This document shows, piece after piece, positions 7,028 to 12,495 of a DNA stretch of 44,061 bases. Position 1 is the first letter of the stretch. Every line of letters begins with the position of its first letter. Position numbers and translations under genes: made by a program. Origin of the DNA: Candidatus Poribacteria bacterium (lineage in GTDB: Bacteria; Poribacteria; WGA-4E; WGA-3G); contig JAGWBV010000017.1 in NCBI GenBank assembly GCA_021295715.1, positions 1-44,061 of the forward strand, in the 5' to 3' direction. The notes under the pieces were generated by a model that made no database searches, was not told where the DNA came from, and worked only from the letters and a program-made list of their open reading frames with translations.

Positions 7028-9100
7028 CTACTCTTCCTCTTCGGTTTTCGACGCAGCGATTACCTTCTGTGCAACATCGTCCGGGGTGATTTCGTAATGC
7101 GAGAATTCCATCGTGAAGGTACCACGGGCACTCGTCATCGACTTAAGATCGATGGAATACCGGAGCATCTCCGAAAGCGGAACGTTTGCTTGGATAACCT
7201 GCTTTCTCCCCATCTGTTCAACACCCATTACCTGTCCACGTCGTCCGTTCAGGTCGCCGATAATGCTTCCCATGAACTGTTCGGGCACCGTGATATCGAC
7301 GCTCATTACCGGTTCGAGCAAACACGGATCTGATTCTTCGGCAGCGGCGGCAAAGGCGATAGAGCCAGCGATCTGGAACGCCATATCCGAAGAATCAACA
7401 GGGTGGTATTTACCATCATAGAGATCAATTTGGATATCGACGATTGGGAAACCTGCAAGCAAACCTCTGTCCATTCTCTCGCGGATGCCTTTTTCGACAG
7501 CTGGGATATAGTTGCGCGGTATCGCACCCCCAACAATGTTGTTAACAAACTCAAAACCATCACCGCGTTGCAAAGGGGCGAGATTAATCGTGACATCGCC
7601 GAACTGCCCTCTTCCACCGGATTGGCGTTTGTGTCTGCCTTGGACGCCTTGGACTCTCCTACGAATTGTTTCCCGATAGGGCACTTTTGGCGGTGAAAGT
7701 GCGGTCTCGACTCCGAATTTGTCTGCCATTCGTTCCCGATTAATATTAATGTGCAAGTCTCCGAGCCCAGAGATGAGAAGTTGTTTCGTAACTTCGTTCC
7801 GCTCAATCCTGAACGTCGGATCTTCTTCGGACATCCGTGTGAGTGATGTCATTAACTTTTCATCGTCGCCTTCACGCGTTGGGTGTATGGCATAGGAGAT
7901 GACGGAGTTTGGGAAATCAACACCTGTCAGCTGGATGGGGGTATCTCTGTCGCAGAGCGTATCCCCGGTCTGGGTCGCCGCAAGTTTCGTGAGCGCGCCG
8001 ATGTCTCCTGCTTCTACTTGTGGTGTGCTGATCGCCTCCTTACCGTTCATGAACGCCGTTTTTCCGAGACGTTCAATTTGTCCTCGCGTCGAATTACTGA
8101 CCTGAGTATCCCCTTGTAATATGCCGGAGTAGACACGAAAGAAACTCAATTGCCCCGCAAACGGGTCGGCAATTGATTTGAATACAACGGCGGACATCGG
8201 TGCATCCGGTGATGGTTCGCGACTGTCCGCTTCATTCTCTGCAGATGTGACCGCGCCTACGTCAACCGGAGATGGACAGCCCGTCAACAGTGTATCCATC
8301 AATTGTTGCACGCCGATATTGTTCAAGGCAGCACCACAAAGCACAGGGGTAAACTGATTCTCGAAAATCCCAAGTTGTAAACCGTTCTGAATCTCTTCGT
8401 CCGATAGTTCAGCTTCAAAAAACTTCTCAATGAGTTCATCGTCGCTTTCTGCAGCGACTTCAACGAGTGCTTCGCGGGTTTCTTCAGCCTCTGTTTCCAA
8501 GTCTGCAGGTATCTCAGCTTTTGCAGCGCGTTTGTTTCCATCGGGTTGCAAATAAGCCGCCATCTGTATGACATCGACGACACCGGCAAACTGGTCCTCT
8601 TTACCGATCGGGAGTTGAGTAGGGACCGCCCGAGTCTCTAAAATGTCTTCAATGGTCGAGAGTGCGTTTTCAAAGCTGGCGTTCTCTTTATCCATCTTAT
8701 TGATAAAGATGAGGCGTGGCAATTCGTATTTGTCCGCTACCTCCCACACCTTTTCGGTTCCACCTTCGACACCGGTTGTTGCATCGACAACGACGACAAC
8801 AGCGTCAACGGCTCGGAGTACGCTGTGGAGGTCGCCGTAAAAGTCTTCTGCACCCGGGGTATCAATCAGATTTAGTTTATGTCCTTCCCATTCTGCAATA
8901 CAAACTGAACAGTTGAGGGTTGTTTTACGTTCAATCTCGTCAGCGGCATAGTCAGCTACAGAAGTTCCACTATCGACGGCACCCATTCGCTCAATAGCAC
9001 CGCTGTTGTAAAGCATTGCTTCAACGAGTGATGTTTTGCCTGCTCCTGAATGCGCGATAATTGCAATGTTTCGGATCTGGTCTGTTCTGTATTGTTTCAT
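7028..9100 (-). CDS. Elongation factor G-like translational GTPase (EF-G paralogue)
   Basis: A 690-residue member of the EF-G family with the full domain order: G domain, beta-barrel II, III, IV and V. The P-loop is A16-H-S-G-A-G-K-T-S, the G3 motif is D-T-P-G-A-E-D and G4 is N-K-M-D. Canonical EF-G has A-H-I/V-D-A-G-K-T-T and E-R-G-I-T in switch I; here these are A-H-S-G-A-G-K-T-S and E-R-K-T-T-L. That matches the EF-G-like branch (FusA2-type) rather than the housekeeping translocase. Such paralogues may act in ribosome recycling or stress. The start is ATG 9100, downstream of AAGGAG and a good promoter; a longer frame to 9187 would begin near the promoter. No ribosomal protein genes are nearby, supporting an accessory copy. 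Confidence 0.85.
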   Translation of the reverse strand: MKQYRTDQIRNIAIIAHSGAGKTSLVEAMLYNSGAIERMGAVDSGTSVADYAADEIERKTTLNCSVCIAEWEGHKLNLIDTPGAEDFYGDLHSVLRAVDAVVVVVDATTGVEGGTEKVWEVADKYELPRLIFINKMDKENASFENALSTIEDILETRAVPTQLPIGKEDQFAGVVDVIQMAAYLQPDGNKRAAKAEIPADLETEAEETREALVEVAAESDDELIEKFFEAELSDEEIQNGLQLGIFENQFTPVLCGAALNNIGVQQLMDTLLTGCPSPVDVGAVTSAENEADSREPSPDAPMSAVVFKSIADPFAGQLSFFRVYSGILQGDTQVSNSTRGQIERLGKTAFMNGKEAISTPQVEAGDIGALTKLAATQTGDTLCDRDTPIQLTGVDFPNSVISYAIHPTREGDDEKLMTSLTRMSEEDPTFRIERNEVTKQLLISGLGDLHININRERMADKFGVETALSPPKVPYRETIRRRVQGVQGRHKRQSGGRGQFGDVTINLAPLQRGDGFEFVNNIVGGAIPRNYIPAVEKGIRERMDRGLLAGFPIVDIQIDLYDGKYHPVDSSDMAFQIAGSIAFAAAAEESDPCLLEPVMSVDITVPEQFMGSIIGDLNGRRGQVMGVEQMGRKQVIQANVPLSEMLRYSIDLKSMTSARGTFTMEFSHYEITPDDVAQKVIAASKTEEEE

Positions 9101-9177
9101 ACGTCCAAAAATTTCTCCTTTTACTTTTAACCACACGGAATAGACGGAATAGAGCGAGCTACGCCGTTTAAAACTAA

Positions 9178-9206
9178 ATCTTAGCACAATATGGCAAAAA
9201 TGTCAA
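9178..9206 (-). promoter_or_regulatory. Promoter of the EF-G-like gene
   Basis: On the minus strand: TTGACA (9206-9201), a 17-nt spacer ending in TGC, and TAAGAT (9183-9178). Transcription would begin near 9170, giving a leader of about 70 nt before ATG 9100. This supports the shorter start. Confidence 0.75.
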
Positions 9207-9270
9207 GAAAATATTTATTTCGATGTCATTCTTCCGCGAAAACATCTGTCGTGAGATGTGTGATTTAAGT

Positions 9271-9276
9271 TATAAT
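9271..9276 (+). promoter_or_regulatory. Possible -10 box for the DUF423 gene
   Basis: A perfect TATAAT within the 303-bp divergent gap (9101-9403), oriented toward 9404. No good -35 box is visible 16-18 nt upstream, so support is weak. The rest of the gap holds a CTTGCTGATTGCTGACTGG repeat patch at about 9363-9383. Confidence 0.3.
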
Positions 9277-9403
9277 GAAGAGACTCATGAATCATAGTGG
9301 AACTCAAAAAGCACAGCATATCGGCTATCAACGTGTTGGTGTTAGAAGTTAGTTCATCAGAGGCTCTTGCTGATTGCTGACTGGAATTAAAAAGGAGGCA
9401 TCC

Positions 9404-9772
9404 ATGCAAAATATTTTCTTTGCGTTCGGTTCAGGTCTGAGTCTACTGGGTGTTGTTTTTGGAGCATTTGGGGCACATGCGTTGCGATCAAAACTTTCAC
9501 CAGAGATGCTTGAGACGTTTGAAGTAGCAGTTCGATATCAGATGTATCACAGTCTGGGGATGATTGCTGCGGCGTGGGCGGTATCGCAGTGGCAGAACCA
9601 ACTCACGACTGCGTCGGGATGGTGTTTTTTCGCAGGTATCTTGATTTTTTCAGGCAGTCTCTATATCCTTAGTCTCACGGGTATTCGATGGCTTGGCGCG
9701 GTCACTCCGATCGGTGGGTTGGCATTTATCGTGGGGTGGGGGTGTCTAACAATTGCGGCGATTCGCGGGTGA
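9404..9772 (+). CDS. DUF423 family membrane protein
   Basis: A 122-residue inner-membrane protein of the DUF423 (YgdD/TMEM256-like) family. The start is ATG 9404 after AAGGAGG; the open frame to 9374 lacks a signal. It has about four hydrophobic helices. The first carries the family's G-A-F-G-A-H-A-L-R signature (residues 20-28), followed by E-T-F-E-V-A-V-R-Y-Q-M-Y-H-S-L-G. The C-terminus has L-G-A-V-T-P-I-G-G-L-A-F-I-V-G-W. Length and motif order match the family fully. Function is unknown in general; it is a small conserved membrane protein. It stands alone, followed by the MITE-like element. Confidence 0.9.
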   Translation: MQNIFFAFGSGLSLLGVVFGAFGAHALRSKLSPEMLETFEVAVRYQMYHSLGMIAAAWAVSQWQNQLTTASGWCFFAGILIFSGSLYILSLTGIRWLGAVTPIGGLAFIVGWGCLTIAAIRG

Positions 9773-9790
9773 GTCTCTGTATTTCAATCT

Positions 9791-9930
9791 ATTTAAGGTT
9801 AGGGTCATTTAGTTCGCCATTTTTAGGAGAATTTTGGATGCCCTGGCCCGGTAGGTGCGGTTTCCTAACCGCACCGGATCCACCCAAAGTCCCATAATTG
9901 CTTAAAACTAAATGACCCTAATTTAAGGTT
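9791..9930. mobile_element. MITE-like element with terminal inverted repeats and 10-bp target duplication
   Basis: The 120-bp core (9801-9920) is bounded by perfect 14-bp inverted repeats: AGGGTCATTTAGTT at 9801-9814 and its complement at 9907-9920. It is flanked by the 10-bp direct repeat ATTTAAGGTT at 9791-9800 and 9921-9930, as expected of a target-site duplication. Inside lies GTAGG plus a 9-bp stem (GGTGCGGTT-TCCT-AACCGCACC, 9854-9875). It has no coding capacity, so a transposase would act in trans; 9-12 bp duplications are typical of the IS4 group, but assignment is uncertain. It fills the 303-bp gap 9773-10075. Confidence 0.75.
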
Positions 9931-10075
9931 GACAGTTCTGACATGTTTATGTAAAATAATTGTAACGAAGGTAACGTGACACATCCACTTTGTAATGACC
10001 GCGAGCATCCTATATCTGCTTGGCGCAGAAGGCGGCGATTCGATACTCCGGCTATAAATCTAAGGAGAATCTCTC

Positions 10076-10750
10076 ATGAGAAAGTTGAATATCCAATGGA
10101 TTTACGCGTGCATTTGCTTAGGCTTTCTGCTAATTGGGCACACCGCAGAGGCGATTCGTTATGAGTTTGATAGTGACAAGGAGATTGCGGATTGGGAGTT
10201 GGGACCGCAGGCAACTGCGAAGGTGAAAGACGGTATGCTTGAACTTACCGTTGTCGGTGGACAGAATTCAGGCATCTACTTTGGGGAAGAAAACTGGACG
10301 GATTACCGAATGGAAGTTAAGGCACGAAAAATTGATGGCCCCTATTTCCATCTGTTCGTTCGGACGCAGGAACCAGCAGTGGATTTCTATTTCATGGAAA
10401 TCAGCTATAACTCGCATACCACCTCGCTTTTCATGTTTCAAGGCGGTGCTGGGAATGAGATTACCGGTGGTCCGCGTCCGAAACGTCCCGATTCCAAAGA
10501 CACCAAAGGTGGCGATGCATATACAATTGTTTTTGAAACAGAAGGCGAAACTCTCAGAACCTACATTGATGGAGAACTGATGGTTGAAAACCAGGATAAA
10601 ACCTATGATAAAGGGCGTCCGGGCTTAGGGGGCAGGGATTCAACCGTTGCGTATGAATATGTTGAGATTAATGGTGAGGGCATCCCACCAACGGCAGTGG
10701 AACCTGCTGACAAATTAACGACACTGTGGGGTGAATTGAAAAGTAGATAA
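10076..10750 (+). CDS. Secreted jelly-roll (DUF1080/LamG-like) protein with C-terminal KLTTLWGELK motif
   Basis: A 224-residue exported protein beginning at ATG 10076 after AAGGAGAA. The signal peptide ends near H-T-A-E-A. The body resembles the concanavalin-like fold of DUF1080-type glycoside-binding or keto-disaccharide hydrolase domains: F-D-S-D-K-E-I-A-D-W-E-L-G, N-W-T-D-Y-R-M-E-V-K-A-R, Y-T-I-V-F-E-T-E-G, R-T-Y-I-D-G-E and G-R-P-G-L-G-G. It ends A-D-K-L-T-T-L-W-G-E-L-K-S-R, the shared tail. I see no clear catalytic signature and favour a binding role at the cell surface. It is the first of three consecutive exported genes on this strand (gaps 47 and 60 nt). Confidence 0.75.
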   Translation: MRKLNIQWIYACICLGFLLIGHTAEAIRYEFDSDKEIADWELGPQATAKVKDGMLELTVVGGQNSGIYFGEENWTDYRMEVKARKIDGPYFHLFVRTQEPAVDFYFMEISYNSHTTSLFMFQGGAGNEITGGPRPKRPDSKDTKGGDAYTIVFETEGETLRTYIDGELMVENQDKTYDKGRPGLGGRDSTVAYEYVEINGEGIPPTAVEPADKLTTLWGELKSR

Positions 10751-10755
10751 ACGCG

Positions 10756-10778
10756 AGGCGGGTTCCGTGCCCGCCTAC
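10756..10778 (-). repeat. GTAGG-type palindromic repeat
   Basis: A hairpin AGGCGGG-TTCCGTG-CCCGCCT (10756-10776); on the minus strand it reads GTAGGCGGG and onward. It occupies most of the 47-nt gap between two secreted-protein genes, close to the next ribosome-binding site. Confidence 0.5.
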
Positions 10779-10797
10779 AACATATAGGAGAAAGACA

Positions 10798-11646
10798 ATG
10801 AAGAGACTGGTTATTCTTTTTTTTACAGTTTTGATTTCTACGCAGGTTGAAGCCAATTTCAATTTTGCGGTTCATACGGACTCACATCCTTGGGCGCGTG
10901 AAGATCCCAAAGGTGCCCAAGAGGAAATTGATGCCTTGATTAAGATTATTGATAATAAGGTAAACCTAACGGCTTTTGACCCCAAGGATATTAAGGGATT
11001 AGCAGATTGGGTCAAGGCACACACAGAAGGTGGTGGGAATACTCTGATTCTGACAGGTATTACTCCATCAACGATTTATCCGATTGGTAATGCGAAACCT
11101 GATGGCTCGCTTCTTGAAGAGTTCCTTGATGCCGGCAACACGGTTTTCAATACGGGTGAATATACCTTTTATACGTCGGAAGGACCCGATGAAACGAACG
11201 GACAAGCTGCATTACCCAATGTCGTCGACGTTCCAGAAGCATTCGTATGGCAGGGTAAAGGTCCAGACGCTTGGCAGGGCGCTCCAGTTGAAATGACCCC
11301 GACACAGGAAGGCAAAGACCTCATACCGAGTCTGAAAAAGTATAACACCTCTTATCCGTTCCATCTTGAGGATTACGAAGGAAGTCCCTGGGAGTTGGAG
11401 ATCGCGCTTGCTGAGAATGATGATCAAGATCCGCGGGTTGAACCGGCTGTGCTATACAACAAAGACACCGGCGGCCGCCTCGGCATCTTCGTCCAGACCT
11501 ATGTGGGTGATGTGCCGCATCCGGGTGTCTCGTGGGGCGCGATTATGGGTGAATTCATCGTTAATTATTACCTACCAGAGGTTTTATCGGTTGAACCGAC
11601 CGGTAAATTAACAACGACATGGGGAAAACTGAAATCCCCGAAATAG
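10798..11646 (+). CDS. Secreted protein of unknown function with C-terminal KLTTTWGKLK motif
   Basis: A 282-residue exported protein starting at ATG 10798 after AGGAGAAAG, with a short signal peptide ending near Q-V-E-A. I do not recognise the body with certainty. The segment N-T-L-I-L-T-G-I-T-P-S-T-I-Y-P then D-G-S-L-L-E-E-F-L-D-A-G-N-T-V-F-N-T-G-E resembles the flavodoxin-like core of ThuA or glutamine-amidotransferase-like proteins, where a strand leads into 'a gap or barrier opened by the leader' type loops, but no catalytic triad is visible. A late G-R-L-G-I-F-V-Q-T-Y-V-G strand fits an alpha/beta fold. It ends T-G-K-L-T-T-T-W-G-K-L-K-S-P-K. It lies in the middle of the three-gene secreted cluster. 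Confidence 0.75.
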   Translation: MKRLVILFFTVLISTQVEANFNFAVHTDSHPWAREDPKGAQEEIDALIKIIDNKVNLTAFDPKDIKGLADWVKAHTEGGGNTLILTGITPSTIYPIGNAKPDGSLLEEFLDAGNTVFNTGEYTFYTSEGPDETNGQAALPNVVDVPEAFVWQGKGPDAWQGAPVEMTPTQEGKDLIPSLKKYNTSYPFHLEDYEGSPWELEIALAENDDQDPRVEPAVLYNKDTGGRLGIFVQTYVGDVPHPGVSWGAIMGEFIVNYYLPEVLSVEPTGKLTTTWGKLKSPK

Positions 11647-11706
11647 CAGTCGGTCATTAAAAAATTGGAGGAAAATGTGAAGGTGATGCTTTCACAGGAG
11701 ATAAAG

Positions 11707-12477
11707 ATGAAAAAATTAGCATATCTTATGACGGCTGTAGCGTTTTTGATGAGTTGTGTACTCGCGCATGCAGTTGATCCGGACAAAGATTTACTTATCT
11801 ATCTACCTTTTGATGAAGGTAAAGGGAACACGACGGAAGATGTTTCGCCGAATGGATTCGTTGGTGATATAAAGAACGCGAAATGGGTAGAGGGTGTGTC
11901 AGGTCAGGCACTCCAGTTCAAGGGTGGAAGTGTTAACTTCGATCCGCTCAAGATTGATCAACCCAAGGAGATGACGATCGAATTCTGGTTCAAACCGGAC
12001 GAGAAAATTGAAGGTGGCGGCAGGATTGATCTGCTTTATCGTTTGAATGGTGGTGGGCGGCCTCATATTACATTCAACCGTGGTGGCATTTTATTCGGGT
12101 ACTACTTTGCGACGCAAGGTGTGGAATTACCGATACACACGAATTATAAGGCGTTTGAACCGGAATGGTACTACTTCGTCGGGACGCAAACCAAAAAGAC
12201 TGGGTGGATGTATATTAACGGGGAGCTTGATAACGAAACGGAAGCCGGTGGAGATGCCCGCATGGATTTCGGTACCGAAGGTATGTGTATCGCAGCGAGT
12301 CAGGGTAACGCCAACTTCTTCAACGGTATGATTGACGAATTTAAGATGTGGAGTGTCGCGTTTACTGCTGACGATGTCAAAGATAGTATGGAAAAAACCC
12401 TTGCGGTGCAAGCGGAAGGTAAGTTGACAACGACGTGGGGTAAGCTTAAATCCGGTTCTGATGGAATCAGGTTTTAA
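11707..12477 (+). CDS. Secreted LamG-domain protein with internal-to-end KLTTTWGKLK motif
   Basis: A 256-residue exported protein. The start is ATG 11707 after CAGGAG; an in-frame upstream extension to 11665 lacks support. The signal peptide (M-K-K-L-A-Y, hydrophobic core, A-H-A) is clear. Residues about 28-230 form a LamG domain: L-L-I-Y-L-P-F-D-E-G-K-G, A-L-Q-F-K-G-G, M-T-I-E-F-W-F-K-P, W-M-Y-I-N-G-E-L, and F-N-G-M-I-D-E-F-K-M-W. The tail motif E-G-K-L-T-T-T-W-G-K-L-K is followed by eight extra residues (S-G-S-D-G-I-R-F), unlike the others, which end almost at once; the normal stop may have been lost. It ends 18 nt from the convergent PBP1C gene. Confidence 0.85.
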   Translation: MKKLAYLMTAVAFLMSCVLAHAVDPDKDLLIYLPFDEGKGNTTEDVSPNGFVGDIKNAKWVEGVSGQALQFKGGSVNFDPLKIDQPKEMTIEFWFKPDEKIEGGGRIDLLYRLNGGGRPHITFNRGGILFGYYFATQGVELPIHTNYKAFEPEWYYFVGTQTKKTGWMYINGELDNETEAGGDARMDFGTEGMCIAASQGNANFFNGMIDEFKMWSVAFTADDVKDSMEKTLAVQAEGKLTTTWGKLKSGSDGIRF

Positions 12478-12495
12478 GCGTCTTACCAAACATGT

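Noticed and set aside
7028-9100. The housekeeping EF-G
   Set aside because: The switch I and P-loop wording differs (K-T-T-L, A-H-S-G-A-G-K-T-S) and there are no str-operon neighbours; an EF-G-like paralogue fits better.
9374-9403. Longer N-terminus for the DUF423 protein
   Set aside because: The extension is encoded by a repeat patch and lacks a ribosome-binding site, while ATG 9404 has AAGGAGG.
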